Numbered from the stretch's first letter, positions 1 to 8,850 are shown. The stretch is DNA of 64,000 bases from Pedobacter frigidisoli (GCF_004331675.1 NZ_SJSN01000016.1:62001-126000); one strand, 5' to 3'. Numbers and translations are program-made. Notes: generated by a model from the letters alone, not told the origin.

Positions 1-331
1 ACTCCTCTGCCAAGCCAACCAAAAATCCTTTCAGTTTTTCCAACGAATCAATAATCTTTTGATTCTCTTTTACGCCAGATTTGTTATTCTTTAAATAATC
101 TTTTGCACCTTTTAAAGTGAAGCCTTTTTCATCAACCAAATTGAAGATAATCTTTAAATTTTCAATGTCTTCTGGAGTGAATAATCGGTTACCTTTCTTG
201 TTTTTCTTAGGTTGAAGAATGTCGAATTCCTTTTCGTAAAAACGGATTTGTGATGCGTTTACATTAAACATTTCAGTCACTTCGCCCATTGTATAATACA
301 TTTTATTGATGTCTCTTTCTTTATACGGCAT
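1..331 (-). CDS. MerR-family transcriptional regulator (partial, C-terminus outside the window)
   Basis: Reading leftwards from the ATG at 331, about 110 codons are visible before the window edge. Residues 12-75 form a MerR-type winged-helix DNA-binding domain: YTMGEVTEMFNVNASQIRFYEKEF is the helix-turn-helix and first wing, followed by NRLFTPEDIENLKIIFNLV and a coiled region. MerR proteins bind promoter spacer DNA as dimers, and the effector domain, if any, lies outside the window. It is divergent from alaS with a 115-base gap. The family call is firm; the target and inducer are unknown. Confidence 0.85.
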   Translation of the reverse strand, partial: MPYKERDINKMYYTMGEVTEMFNVNASQIRFYEKEFDILQPKKNKKGNRLFTPEDIENLKIIFNLVDEKGFTLKGAKDYLKNNKSGVKENQKIIDSLEKLKGFLVGLAEE

Positions 332-419
332 AACTTGTGCTTGATTATTAAGGTTTTACAACGATTAATTAAAGTATTCAAATGTAGCTCGATTTTTCCT
401 GATTAACGCAATAAAATTT

Positions 420-427
420 TAATTTTG
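420..427 (+). promoter_or_regulatory. Predicted -7 box of alaS promoter
   Basis: TAATTTTG matches the Bacteroidota housekeeping -7 consensus TAnnTTTG and lies 19 bases before the alaS ATG. No clear -33 TTTG element was found at the expected distance, so this is a motif-only prediction. Confidence 0.4.
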
Positions 428-446
428 TTCCTCCAATAATATACTA

Positions 447-3062
447 ATGACAGCACAAGAGATAAGACAGGCATTCCTAGAATTTTTTAAAGAGAAACAA
501 CATCATATTGTTCCATCGGCACCGATTGTGGTTAAAAACGACCCAACGTTAATGTTTACCAACGCCGGAATGAATCAATTTAAAGATTTGTTTTTAGGAG
601 AAGCGCCAATTAAATATCCTCGTGTTGTCGATACACAGCGTTGTTTGCGAGTATCGGGCAAGCATAACGATTTGGAGGAAGTTGGTATCGATACTTACCA
701 CCATACCATGTTCGAAATGTTGGGCAATTGGAGCTTTGGCGATTATTTTAAGAAAGATGCTATCGATTGGAGTTGGGGATTATTGACTGAAGTTTATAAA
801 ATTCCGAAAGAAAAATTATATGTTACCTATTTTGAGGGTGATGAGAAAGAGGGTTTAGCGAAAGACCAGGAGGCTTACGACCTTTGGAAACAATATGTTG
901 ATGAAAGCCATATTTTACCTGGAAATAAAAAAGATAATTTTTGGGAAATGGGCGATACGGGTCCTTGCGGGCCTTGCTCGGAAATTCATGTAGATTGCCG
1001 TACTTATGAAGAAAAAGCTTCTGTTGATGGCGCAACTTTGGTAAATGCCGACCATCCGCAGGTTATTGAAATCTGGAATAATGTATTTATGCAGTTTAAC
1101 CGTTTAAAGGATGGTTCGCTGCAAAGTTTACCAGCTAAGCACGTTGATACAGGAATGGGTTTCGAGCGTTTGGTGCGTGTTTTACAAGAAAAATCTTCCA
1201 ATTACGATACTGATGTTTTCCAACCGATGATTCAGTTTATCGCTGAGAAATCTGGAGTTAAATATGGCGTAGATGAAAAAACTGATATTGCAATGCGTGT
1301 TATGGCCGACCATATTCGTGCTATTTCGTTTGTAATTGCCGATGGTCAGTTGCCATCAAATAACAAAGCTGGCTACGTTATCCGCAGAATTTTACGTCGT
1401 GCTGTGCGTTATGCTTATACATTTTTGAACTTTAAAGAACCGTTTTTAAATCAATTGGTTCCATTATTAGCTGAACAGTTTAAGGGCGTTTTTGATGAAT
1501 TAATTTCTCAACAGGATTTCGTTCAGAAAGTTGTTTTGGAAGAAGAGGTTTCTTTCTTGAGAACTTTATCTACAGGAATTCAGCGTTTTGAAAAATATCA
1601 AGCTTCCAATAATTTAGTCGAGGGGAACTTTGCTTTCGAACTATCAGATACTTTCGGTTTTCCAATCGATTTAACTGAATTAATGGCCAGAGAAAAGGGT
1701 TGGATTGTTGATCTAGCTGGATATGAGCAAGCACTTAAAAAACAAAAGGATGATAGTCGTGCCGCTACAGCAATTGATACAGGCGATTGGATTACCGTGA
1801 ACACTGATGACCAAAGTGAATTTGTAGGTTACGATGATTTAGAAATTGAAACTGAAATTTTAAAATACCGCAAGGTTAAGGCAAAAGGTAAAGAACAATA
1901 TCAAATCGTTTTGCGCCAAACACCTTTTTATGCGGAGAGCGGTGGTCAGGTTGGAGATACTGGTCGTTTAGAAGACCATAGTCGCCAGTTTTGGGTTGAT
2001 ATTACTGACACTAAAAAAGAGAACGGCTTAACGGTTCACTTCGCAGATATTCTTCCTGATAATTTGGAGGGCAAATTTTGGGCGGTTGTTGATGAAGATA
2101 AACGTGTTTTAACGGAAGATAATCACTCGGCAACGCACTTATTACACGCTGCACTTAAACAAGTTTTAGGAAAGCATGTAAATCAAAAAGGTTCATTAGT
2201 GAATGCTGATTATTTGCGTTTCGATTTTTCTCATTTTGCAAAAGTAACTGACGAAGAATTGGCTCAAATTGAGGTAATTGTGAATAAGAAAATTAGACAG
2301 AACATCAAATTAAAAGAGCAAAGAAATGTTCCGTATCAGGATGCGATTGAAAGTGGTGTAACTGCTTTATTCGGGGAAAAATATGGCGATTTTGTTCGTA
2401 TGATTACTTTTGATGACCATTTCTCGAAAGAACTTTGCGGTGGTACACACGTTAAAGCGACTGGACAAATCGGTTCATTCAAAATTATATCAGAGAGTGC
2501 AGTTGCAGCTGGTGTTCGCAGAATTGAGGCAATTACCGCTGATAAAGCTGAACAATATTTCTTAGACCAACGTAAGGAGCTCGGACATTTGAAAGCTTTA
2601 TTAAACGGCTCAAAGGATTTATCAGCATCGGTTCAAGCTTTGCTTGATGAAAATGCCAAGCTGAAAAAAGAGATTGAAAAATCTACCTTGGAGCGTGTAA
2701 ATACATTGAAGCATGAAATTGTGCACCATGTTCGTGGAATAAATGGCGTAAACCTCATTGCAAAACACATCGATTTACAAAGCGCTGATGCGGTCAAAAA
2801 TCTTGCTTTCTCGCTGAAAGATATGATTGATAATTTGTTTCTAGTATTTACTACAGAAATTGATGGCAAACCTGGAATTACAGTCATGCTATCTGATGAC
2901 TTGGTTAAGAAAGGAATGAATGCATCGAACATTGTTCGTGAGTTAGGTAAGGAAATTCAAGGTGGTGGTGGTGGACAGCCGTTTTACGCAACTGCAGGCG
3001 GTAAAAATTCTGCTGGTTTGAAAGCTGTTTTAGAAAAGGCTGAGGGGTTTATAATTCTGTAG
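447..3062 (+). CDS. alaS: Alanine--tRNA ligase
   Basis: Charges tRNA(Ala) with alanine in the cytoplasm. The 871-residue length is normal for the family. Visible in order are the class II catalytic core ([10 protein letters not shown], then [15 protein letters not shown], with the [16 protein letters not shown] active-site segment near residues 165-185), the tRNA-recognition region, the editing domain with the zinc-binding HSATHLLH motif (HxxxH) and the later ELCGGTH motif (CxxxH), and the C-terminal DHHA1 region ending in a glycine-rich [13 protein letters not shown] segment. The start is the first ATG after a -7 box. It is transcribed alone and is intact. Confidence 0.98.
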   Translation: MTAQEIRQAFLEFFKEKQHHIVPSAPIVVKNDPTLMFTNAGMNQFKDLFLGEAPIKYPRVVDTQRCLRVSGKHNDLEEVGIDTYHHTMFEMLGNWSFGDYFKKDAIDWSWGLLTEVYKIPKEKLYVTYFEGDEKEGLAKDQEAYDLWKQYVDESHILPGNKKDNFWEMGDTGPCGPCSEIHVDCRTYEEKASVDGATLVNADHPQVIEIWNNVFMQFNRLKDGSLQSLPAKHVDTGMGFERLVRVLQEKSSNYDTDVFQPMIQFIAEKSGVKYGVDEKTDIAMRVMADHIRAISFVIADGQLPSNNKAGYVIRRILRRAVRYAYTFLNFKEPFLNQLVPLLAEQFKGVFDELISQQDFVQKVVLEEEVSFLRTLSTGIQRFEKYQASNNLVEGNFAFELSDTFGFPIDLTELMAREKGWIVDLAGYEQALKKQKDDSRAATAIDTGDWITVNTDDQSEFVGYDDLEIETEILKYRKVKAKGKEQYQIVLRQTPFYAESGGQVGDTGRLEDHSRQFWVDITDTKKENGLTVHFADILPDNLEGKFWAVVDEDKRVLTEDNHSATHLLHAALKQVLGKHVNQKGSLVNADYLRFDFSHFAKVTDEELAQIEVIVNKKIRQNIKLKEQRNVPYQDAIESGVTALFGEKYGDFVRMITFDDHFSKELCGGTHVKATGQIGSFKIISESAVAAGVRRIEAITADKAEQYFLDQRKELGHLKALLNGSKDLSASVQALLDENAKLKKEIEKSTLERVNTLKHEIVHHVRGINGVNLIAKHIDLQSADAVKNLAFSLKDMIDNLFLVFTTEIDGKPGITVMLSDDLVKKGMNASNIVRELGKEIQGGGGGQPFYATAGGKNSAGLKAVLEKAEGFIIL

Positions 3063-3078
3063 TTCATCATTAAACAAA

Positions 3079-3170
3079 TCGTCGATTCGACTTCTGCGGA
3101 GAAATCTTTGTAAAGAATACATTGTTCAAAGATTTCTCTGTTTCACAACGCTTCAATCGAAAATGACGAC
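3079..3170. repeat. Palindromic intergenic repeat, copy 1
   Basis: An imperfect inverted repeat. The inner arms (GAGAAATCTTTG at 3099-3110 and CAAAGATTTCTC at 3127-3138) are perfect over 12 bases. The outer arms resemble the GTCATttCGA...GCG layout, with the right outer arm reading TGACGA near 3170. It belongs with the copies at 3268, 8921 and 11661. The gap 3063-3477 otherwise holds no credible gene; a 69-codon frame at 3272-3481 runs over the next repeat and is not believed. Confidence 0.6.
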
Positions 3171-3267
3171 TTGAATTTTGGTTTCTGTAAAAAAAATTAC
3201 TGTATCTTCCACTTAAACCCGATTGAAGTGAAAATACTTTTAAAATTTGTAGCGACCCCGAAAAATC

Positions 3268-3331
3268 TGTCATGCTGAGGAACGAAGCATCTGTAACCTA
3301 TGAAACAGATTCTTCATTCCTCAGAATGACA
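3268..3331. repeat. Palindromic intergenic repeat, copy 2
   Basis: Two 26-base arms in inverted orientation with about three mismatches: the left arm begins TGTCATGCTGAGGAACGAAG and the right arm ends CTCAGAATGACA, around a short centre. The arm pattern GTCAT..TGAGGAACGAAG.ATC parallels the copy at 8921. It could form a long hairpin when transcribed. Confidence 0.7.
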
Positions 3332-3444
3332 GTAGTTTTTTTAAAAGATTTGAACGAAAAGCGGGACCGAACCAAACAAAATAACTTCTACAATTGCTTT
3401 CCAAATAAAATATATAACCTTGAAATCAAGATTTTATACCGCAT

Positions 3445-3472
3445 AAAAAAAAGAGGCCCGAAAGCCTCTTTT
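3445..3472 (-). terminator. Rho-independent terminator of the first Tyr-rich gene
   Basis: On the minus strand AAGAGGC pairs with GCCTCTT around a short loop and is followed by a run of eight T. It lies just after the stop codon at 3478. Confidence 0.75.
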
Positions 3473-3477
3473 GTATC

Positions 3478-3984
3478 TTAATGTCTGCCTTTTCCATGAC
3501 CTCTATCAGAATGGCCTCTTCCTGAGAATCCTCTTCCACCAGCGCGATTGTCGAAGTGCTTGTTGTAAGACCTGTAATTATTTCGTGGCGAACTGTATCT
3601 AACTGGTCCTCGACCGCCGTATGATGAACGGTAGTAATTTGAGTGATTTGCATACCTAACACGGTGTGTGTTGTAACTGCGATAAGGACTGTTTCCGTAC
3701 ATTACAACTTTTCTTCCGTGGTTCAAATTGTAGCCTGTATATCTTGCAGGCAAATATCTCGACCTTGTCCAACGGTTACCGCTTAAGTAAACAAACTGCC
3801 TTTGTGGAACGTAATAGTAAGATTGAACTTCTGGAAGATAATAATAATTAACGTTCTGATAACCAGCAGGAACCCATGTAGGTTGTGTGCCGATATTTAC
3901 GTTTAAACTTACTTGAGCGTTAGATTGATTAGATGTTAAAGCCACGATACCTACAATCGCAGAGATAATTAATAACTTTTTCAT
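3478..3984 (-). CDS. Secreted Tyr-rich protein with basic Gly/Arg/His tail (paralog 1 of 3)
   Basis: I do not recognise a named family. The 168-residue protein starts at the ATG at 3984 (a longer frame from 4011 adds nine residues that do not fit a signal peptide). It has a signal peptide (MKKLLIISAIVGIVALTSNQSNAQ), then SLNVNIGTQPTWVPAGY, a Tyr-rich segment (NYYYLPEVQSYYYVPQRQFVYLSG) and a low-complexity tail rich in Arg, Gly, Ser and His ending GHGKGRH. The core (VNIG-QP-W-P-GY, YYYVP, Q-VYL-G--W, LP-RY--YNL) is shared with the genes at 4104 and 4729. It probably acts in the periplasm or at the cell surface; the function is unknown. A sigma-54-like promoter precedes it. Confidence 0.75.
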   Translation of the reverse strand: MKKLLIISAIVGIVALTSNQSNAQVSLNVNIGTQPTWVPAGYQNVNYYYLPEVQSYYYVPQRQFVYLSGNRWTRSRYLPARYTGYNLNHGRKVVMYGNSPYRSYNTHRVRYANHSNYYRSSYGGRGPVRYSSPRNNYRSYNKHFDNRAGGRGFSGRGHSDRGHGKGRH

Positions 3985-4014
3985 AATCGGTTTTTTTGTG
4001 TGTGATAACAATAA

Positions 4015-4033
4015 TTCAAACGCTGTGCCAAAA
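4015..4033 (-). promoter_or_regulatory. Sigma-54-like promoter of paralog 1
   Basis: The minus strand reads TTTTGGCACAGCGTTTGAA, that is TGGCACA-N4-TTGAA. This fits the -24 TGGCAC element and a -12 TTG element with correct spacing, although the usual GC at -12 is GA. The predicted start is about 20 bases before the ATG at 3984. Near-identical elements occur at 4648 and 50164. Confidence 0.5.
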
Positions 4034-4053
4034 TTTCTATTGTAACAGAGATA

Positions 4054-4085
4054 TAAAAAAAGGGAACTTCTCTCGAAATTCCCTT
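4054..4085 (-). terminator. Rho-independent terminator of paralog 2
   Basis: On the minus strand AAGGGAA pairs with TTCCCTT, followed by a run of T. It separates paralog 2 from the promoter of paralog 1, so the tandem genes are probably transcribed separately. Confidence 0.75.
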
Positions 4086-4103
4086 ACAAATATTCAAAGC
4101 AAA

Positions 4104-4616
4104 TTAATGCTTGCCTTTACCATTTCCGTGGCCTTTTCCGTTATTTCCGTTTCCCTTGTTTCCTTTACCATAGATTTTTTTAGCTTGACCTGGAGGCATT
4201 CCATGTGGATGACCTTTCACGACATAATATTTGCTATCACGACTATCTCTAATGACCAACTGACCTTTATTGCCTTTATATTTGGCGTATTTTACTTTAT
4301 CATTCTTGAAATTTAAGTACGGTTTTGGGGAATTAATTACAACCTTATAACCATTATACAAGTTGTAATTGCCGTACCTTGATGGCAAACTATTAGCGAA
4401 AACCCAATCATTTCCATTTAAATAAACAAATTGTTTTTGGGGAACATAATAGTAACTCTCTACATCAGGAAGATAATAGTAATCTGCATGGTCATAACCT
4501 GTTGGCCCCCAAAGTGGTTGTTGGCCAATGTTTACATTAACATTCAATTGTGCTTTCGCTTGAATGCTGAAGAATGAAACCATCATTACTGCAGCAACTA
4601 AAAATAACCTTTTCAT
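4104..4616 (-). CDS. Secreted Tyr-rich protein (paralog 2 of 3)
   Basis: 170 residues with a signal peptide (MKRLFLVAAVMMVSFFSIQAKAQ). It is followed by the shared core LNVNIGQQPLWGPTGYDHADYYYLPDVESYYYVP, a Trp-containing segment (GNDWVFANSLPSRYGNYNLYNGYKVVI), a conserved RDSRDSKYYVVKGHPHG block, and a Lys/Gly/Asn/His tail. It is closer to paralog 3 than to paralog 1, since both keep the KYVVKGHP block that paralog 1 has lost. No catalytic motif is visible. A periplasmic or surface role is inferred from the signal peptide only. It has its own sigma-54-like promoter and terminator. Confidence 0.75.
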   Translation of the reverse strand: MKRLFLVAAVMMVSFFSIQAKAQLNVNVNIGQQPLWGPTGYDHADYYYLPDVESYYYVPQKQFVYLNGNDWVFANSLPSRYGNYNLYNGYKVVINSPKPYLNFKNDKVKYAKYKGNKGQLVIRDSRDSKYYVVKGHPHGMPPGQAKKIYGKGNKGNGNNGKGHGNGKGKH

Positions 4617-4647
4617 ATTCGATTTAATTTATGTGTTTACTTTTATT

Positions 4648-4663
4648 TTCAAAGCCCGTGCCA
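4648..4663 (-). promoter_or_regulatory. Sigma-54-like promoter of paralog 2
   Basis: The minus strand reads TGGCACGGGCTTTGAA, that is TGGCACG-N4-TTGAA, an excellent -24 match with a -12 element deviating only at GC (GA here). The predicted start is about 21 bases before the ATG at 4616, the same geometry as paralog 1. Confidence 0.55.
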
Positions 4664-4674
4664 CAAAGTGTTAA

Positions 4675-4708
4675 ATAAAAAAAGGGAGCTTCTTTCGAAA
4701 CTCCCTTT
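4675..4708 (-). terminator. Rho-independent terminator of paralog 3
   Basis: On the minus strand AAAGGGAG pairs with CTCCCTTT, followed by a T run, downstream of the stop at 4729. Confidence 0.75.
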
Positions 4709-4728
4709 AGCACAACTAAATATATTTT

Positions 4729-5349
4729 TTAATGACGGCCATTACCTTTTTCTCCACCTCTTTCAGGGCGATTATTGTCACCTTTGTTATTATTCCCGCC
4801 TCTGTTATCATTTCCACGACCATTATTTTGAACTGGTCTTGAGTTTTGATTAACCTTTACAACAGTTTTTTGTGTGCGATTTGGGCGATTATTATTGTTG
4901 TTTACAACCACGGTTTTGTTTCCATTATAGTTCGGATGGCCTTTTACTACATAATATTTTGTATCGCGACTATCTCTGATTACCGCCTGCCGACCATTAT
5001 AGTTTTTGAATTTACTATATTTTGTAACGTAAACATTATTTCTTAAATATGGTCTTGGTTCGTTTACAACAACTTTATAAGCTCTATACAAATCGAAATT
5101 TCCATATTGAGCAGGCAAACTATTTACCCAAACCCAACGACCGCCATTTGAATAAATGTACTGACCAGACGGAACATAATAATAAGCATCGATATCTGGA
5201 AAGTAATAATAATCTACATGATTATAACCTGTTGGTCCCCAAACTGGTTGTTGACCAATATTGATGTTCAAGCTAACTTGTGCTTTTGCATTGTTTATGC
5301 TGAATAATGAAACCATCAAAACTGCAGCAAATAATACTAACTTTTTCAT
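4729..5349 (-). CDS. Secreted Tyr-rich protein (paralog 3 of 3)
   Basis: 206 residues with a signal peptide (MKKLVLFAAVLMVSLFSINNAKAQ), the shared core NINIGQQPVWGPTGYNHVDYYYFPDIDAYYYVP, a segment GRWVWVNSLPAQYGNFDLYRAYKVVV, and the block RDSRDTKYYVVKGHP also seen in paralog 2. It ends in a long Asn/Arg/Gly-rich tail (runs of NNNN, then RGG and ERGGEKGNGRH) that is probably disordered. It is the longest of the three and divergent from gatB. A degenerate sigma-54-like sequence (GGCGC at about 5396-5400 on the minus strand) sits at the position of the better elements before paralogs 1 and 2. The function is unknown. Confidence 0.75.
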   Translation of the reverse strand: MKKLVLFAAVLMVSLFSINNAKAQVSLNINIGQQPVWGPTGYNHVDYYYFPDIDAYYYVPSGQYIYSNGGRWVWVNSLPAQYGNFDLYRAYKVVVNEPRPYLRNNVYVTKYSKFKNYNGRQAVIRDSRDTKYYVVKGHPNYNGNKTVVVNNNNNRPNRTQKTVVKVNQNSRPVQNNGRGNDNRGGNNNKGDNNRPERGGEKGNGRH

Positions 5350-5446
5350 AACGTTTTTAAATTAAAGGTTTCTTGTGTGTTTGGTTAATAGACGAGCGCC
5401 TTGATGCTTAGTTTAATTGTGGTAATTCGTTTTAACATTCTTTAAC

Positions 5447-5454
5447 TATATTTG
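5447..5454 (+). promoter_or_regulatory. Predicted -7 box of gatB promoter
   Basis: TATATTTG is a full match to TAnnTTTG, 33 bases before the gatB ATG. The -33 element is weak (TTG near 5417). Confidence 0.5.
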
Positions 5455-5487
5455 CCTGCTCATTACATTTAAAGGCATCATTTTAAT

Positions 5488-6945
5488 ATGAGTTTAGGGA
5501 CAACCGAAAACAACTACGAACTCGTTTCAGGACTGGAAATTCATGTTCAGTTAAATACCAATACCAAAATATTCTCTGCTGATAGTGCTTCTTTCGGGGC
5601 TTTGCCTAATCAAAATATATCTACCGTATCGTTGGCTTTGCCTGGTGCTTTGCCGAAATTGAATAAAGAAGTGGTTGCGAAAGCAATACGTATTGGCTTG
5701 GCCTTAAACTGTACCATCAATCAAATTAATCACTTCGATAGAAAAAATTATTTCTATGCGGATTTGCCAAAGGGATATCAGATTACGCAGGATAATCAAC
5801 CGATTTGTATAAATGGTTTTCTTGAAGTAGAGTTAGCTGATGGTATGACCAAAAAAATCGGAATCAACAGAATCCACCTGGAAGAAGATGCAGGTAAAAG
5901 TATCCACGACCAGGATGATAATTATTCGTTGGTAGATTTAAACCGTGCTGGTGTACCGTTAATCGAGATTGTTACCGAACCTGATATCCGCAGTGCGGAA
6001 GAAGCATCGGCTTTATTGAGTGAGATTAGAAAACTGGTTCGCCATTTAAATGTGAGCGATGGCAACATGGAAGAGGGTAGTTTGCGTTGCGATGCAAATA
6101 TTTCTATCCGCCCGAACGGCTCGACAGAATTCGGAACACGTTGCGAAGTAAAAAACCTAAACTCGATGCGTAACGTACGTAGGGCGATGGATTTTGAATT
6201 TGGCAGACAAGTAGAAGTGATTTCAAATGGTGGAAGAATTATTCAGAGTACGCTAAACTTTGATGCGGATAAAGGTACAACATCGCCGATGCGTACCAAG
6301 GAAGAAGCAAATGATTATCGCTATTTCTCTGACCCTGATTTGCAGCCCATTTCTATTTCTGATGATTGGTTGGCAGAAATTAAATCGGCAATGCCTGCAT
6401 TACCAAATGAGATTTCGAAACAAATGGTTGCAGAATTTGGTATTAGCAAAGCTGATGCTACATTATTTGCTGAAGATGTTGATTTGCTTACCTATTTTCA
6501 TCAGGCTTTGCCTAAAGTAAATAATAAGAAAACCTTAATAAATTGGCTAATCGGCCCGATTAGAGCAATATTAAGCGATAAAGGAATAACGATTATAGAT
6601 TATAAAGTTAAACCAGAAGAACTGGCTGTTGCTATCAATTTAGTTGATGATAAAAAGCTTACGCAGCAAATTGCCATTCAACAGTTATTGCCTGCTATTG
6701 AAAAAAAGGAAAATGCTGATGTTGCCGATTTAGCTCAATCACTAAACCTCTTAATTTCCGAGAACGGAGATGAATTGAGTGGCTTTATTGATGAAGTGTT
6801 AAATAAATATCCGCAACAGGTTGAAGCGTATAAAAAAGGCAAAAAAGGCGTTTTAGGTTTGTTTGTTGGCGATGTAATGAAGTTGGCAAAAGGCAAGGCA
6901 GACGCTAAAAAATTAAATGAATTGATACTTGAAAAACTAAAATAA
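5488..6945 (+). CDS. gatB: Asp-tRNA(Asn)/Glu-tRNA(Gln) amidotransferase subunit B
   Basis: The kinase/transamidation subunit of GatCAB, which converts Glu-tRNA(Gln) to Gln-tRNA(Gln) (and Asp-tRNA(Asn) to Asn-tRNA(Asn)). The 485-residue length fits. The N-terminal catalytic cradle shows the signature blocks YELVSGLEIHVQL, FDRKNYFYADLPKGYQITQ, LEEDAGKS, VDLNRAGVPLIEIVTEPD and GSLRCDANISIRP. The C-terminal YqeY-like helical tail ends in GVLGLFVGDVMKLAKGKAD. GatA and GatC are not in this window. The stop overlaps the start of the next gene by one base (TAATG), indicating translational coupling. Confidence 0.97.
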   Translation: MSLGTTENNYELVSGLEIHVQLNTNTKIFSADSASFGALPNQNISTVSLALPGALPKLNKEVVAKAIRIGLALNCTINQINHFDRKNYFYADLPKGYQITQDNQPICINGFLEVELADGMTKKIGINRIHLEEDAGKSIHDQDDNYSLVDLNRAGVPLIEIVTEPDIRSAEEASALLSEIRKLVRHLNVSDGNMEEGSLRCDANISIRPNGSTEFGTRCEVKNLNSMRNVRRAMDFEFGRQVEVISNGGRIIQSTLNFDADKGTTSPMRTKEEANDYRYFSDPDLQPISISDDWLAEIKSAMPALPNEISKQMVAEFGISKADATLFAEDVDLLTYFHQALPKVNNKKTLINWLIGPIRAILSDKGITIIDYKVKPEELAVAINLVDDKKLTQQIAIQQLLPAIEKKENADVADLAQSLNLLISENGDELSGFIDEVLNKYPQQVEAYKKGKKGVLGLFVGDVMKLAKGKADAKKLNELILEKLK

Positions 6946-8057
6946 TGAGATTAAAAAACTTAAGCCTTATCGTATTAATCGCGATTGCTTTGACAGCTTG
7001 TAAACCAAAAGACAGTTTTACCATTGATGGAACTTTCCAGAATCCTGGCACGGAAAAGAAAGTATTTTTATACGGCATGCAAAGCAGCCAAATGGTGGCT
7101 ATTGATTCTACCAATTTATCAGAAAAAGGTGAATTTAAATTTATTCGTAAAACACCATCGGTTGATTTTTTCAGGGTTTCTGTTGGCAATCACGAATTTA
7201 TGTTAATTGCAAAAAATGGCGATGGCATTAAATTAGAGGCCGATTTGGCTGATAAAACAATGGCATACAAAATTTCTGGTGCTAACGAGGTAGAGAAATT
7301 ATCAGAGTTAAATACCATCAGAAATAACTTTGCTAAACAGGTGGAAAAATTGCAAGTAGATTTCGAGGCTAAAGTGGCTAAGCAGCCTCAAAACAGGGCA
7401 ACAATTTTGGAGGAAATGAAACCTCAATATGAATCTTATATCAAGCAACTGAATACTCAAATATTAAAATTCGCTGCAGATAACAAAGGAACTTTAGCAA
7501 GTTTTTATGCGATGAATACTTTGAGTCCGCAGGAGTTTGAAGCAGAATTGGTGAAATTTGCTGATGAAGTAAAAGAAGAGATTAAAGGTAATGCAACTGT
7601 TGACGCTTTTATTAAACAAATGGCTCTATTAAAAACCGTTCAGGTAGGACAAGTTGCGCCAGCATTTACGGTTAATACTGCTGATGGAAAGCCAGTAAGT
7701 TTATCTGATTACAAAGGAAAATATGTACTTGTTGATTTTTGGGCTTCGTGGTGCCAACCTTGTCGCCAGGAGAACCCAAATGTGGTTAAGGTTTACAATA
7801 AATACAAAACGAAGAACTTCGATATTTTAGGGATTTCGTTAGATACTGATAAAGCAGCCTGGTTAGGCGCTATTAATGCAGATGGTTTAATGTGGACTCA
7901 CGTTTCAGAATTGAAAGATTTTAATGGAGAAACGGTTAAAAAATACCAAGTTCAAGCCATTCCAACATCTTACTTAATTGACCCAACGGGTAAAATCGCT
8001 GCTAAAAACCTGCGTGGCGATGAACTGGATGCGTTTTTAGGAAAAACGTTACGTTAA
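6945..8057 (+). CDS. TlpA-like thiol-disulfide oxidoreductase lipoprotein with DUF4369-type N-domain
   Basis: The protein is exported (lipobox ALTAC, Cys19), with an N-terminal DUF4369-type beta domain (residues 25-125), a helical linker, and a C-terminal thioredoxin fold of the AhpC/TSA-TlpA type (residues 230-370). The active-site motif is FWASWCQPCRQENP (CxxC). The cis-Pro block is QAIPTSYLID. Family members keep thiols reduced in the periplasm, for example during cytochrome c maturation; the specific client is unknown. It follows gatB by a one-base overlap. Length 370 is usual for this Bacteroidota subfamily. Confidence 0.92.
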   Translation: MRLKNLSLIVLIAIALTACKPKDSFTIDGTFQNPGTEKKVFLYGMQSSQMVAIDSTNLSEKGEFKFIRKTPSVDFFRVSVGNHEFMLIAKNGDGIKLEADLADKTMAYKISGANEVEKLSELNTIRNNFAKQVEKLQVDFEAKVAKQPQNRATILEEMKPQYESYIKQLNTQILKFAADNKGTLASFYAMNTLSPQEFEAELVKFADEVKEEIKGNATVDAFIKQMALLKTVQVGQVAPAFTVNTADGKPVSLSDYKGKYVLVDFWASWCQPCRQENPNVVKVYNKYKTKNFDILGISLDTDKAAWLGAINADGLMWTHVSELKDFNGETVKKYQVQAIPTSYLIDPTGKIAAKNLRGDELDAFLGKTLR

Positions 8058-8088
8058 AAAAAACTCAATGTTAAACTAATTTAAGTCG

Positions 8089-8115
8089 TTAACAATTTCT
8101 TAACTTAGGCTTAAC
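8089..8115 (+). promoter_or_regulatory. Pho-box-like triple direct repeat
   Basis: TTAAC occurs at 8089, 8100 and 8111, exactly 11 bases apart. This is the half-site spacing of PhoB-type regulators. The repeat lies 21 bases upstream of a -7-like box TACTTTCG (8137-8144) and 46 bases before the response regulator gene, so it could mediate autoregulation. Confidence 0.5.
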
Positions 8116-8160
8116 TAAAAATTACATCAGAGACACTACTTTCGTAACAAATATTTAACT

Positions 8161-8850
8161 ATGAATAACGCAGGTCAGAAAATATTAATTGTTGATGATG
8201 AACCAGATATTCTGGAACTGATTGAGTACAACTTAAAAAAAGAGGGTTATCAGGTTTTTACAGCATCTAACGGTCAAGAGGGAATTACTGTTGCCAAAAA
8301 GGTTCATCCAGATTTAATAATTCTGGATATTATGATGCCAAAAATGGATGGAATTGAGGCTTGCCGTTTAATGAGAGCTATTCCTGAATTCAAAAATACG
8401 TTCATGGTTTTCTTAACCGCAAGGAGCGAAGAGTATTCTGAAATCGCTGGTTTTAATGTTGGTGCCGATGATTATATCGCAAAACCGATTAAACCACGTG
8501 CTTTGGTGAGTCGTATCAACGCTATTCTAAGAAGAAACTCTGGAACTGAAGAAGTATCAGAAAACAAATTAGAAATTGGCGATTTAGTTATCGACCGTGA
8601 AGCTTATTTAGTTTTTCAAGGCGGAAATAAAGTGGTTTTGGCGAAGAAAGAATTTGAGTTGTTATATCTTTTGGCATCGAAACCTGGTAAAGTTTACACC
8701 CGCGAATCCATCCTTAAAAATATTTGGGAAGATTCGGTTGTGGTAACCAATAGAACCATTGACGTTCACATCCGTAAATTACGCGAAAAATTAGGCGAAA
8801 CTTATGTATCAACCGTAAAAGGTGTTGGTTATAAGTTCGAGCTTTCTTAG
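8161..8850 (+). CDS. OmpR/PhoB-family response regulator
   Basis: 229 residues. The receiver domain (1-125) has the acidic pocket D12-D13, phosphoacceptor D56 (LIILDIMMP), the T/S switch in FLTARSE, and K in YIAKPI. The C-terminal winged helix (130-229) has FELLYLLASKPGKVYTRESIL, the recognition region RTIDVHIRKLREKLG and wing TVKGVGYKF. It binds direct repeats as a dimer when phosphorylated. No histidine kinase is adjacent. The upstream 11-base TTAAC repeats look like its own target. The name phoB is plausible but not proven. Confidence 0.93.
   Translation: MNNAGQKILIVDDEPDILELIEYNLKKEGYQVFTASNGQEGITVAKKVHPDLIILDIMMPKMDGIEACRLMRAIPEFKNTFMVFLTARSEEYSEIAGFNVGADDYIAKPIKPRALVSRINAILRRNSGTEEVSENKLEIGDLVIDREAYLVFQGGNKVVLAKKEFELLYLLASKPGKVYTRESILKNIWEDSVVVTNRTIDVHIRKLREKLGETYVSTVKGVGYKFELS

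Noticed and set aside
2633-2932. 99-codon minus-strand frame inside alaS
   Set aside because: It lies entirely within a conserved essential gene in another frame and has no start context or family features.
3272-3481. 69-codon open frame in the gap after alaS
   Set aside because: It runs through an imperfect palindromic repeat and a terminator, and no family features are visible; it is an accident of the repeat.
4846-5264. Open frames on the plus strand opposite the third Tyr-rich gene
   Set aside because: They are antisense to a gene with signal peptide and paralogs and arise from its biased codon composition.
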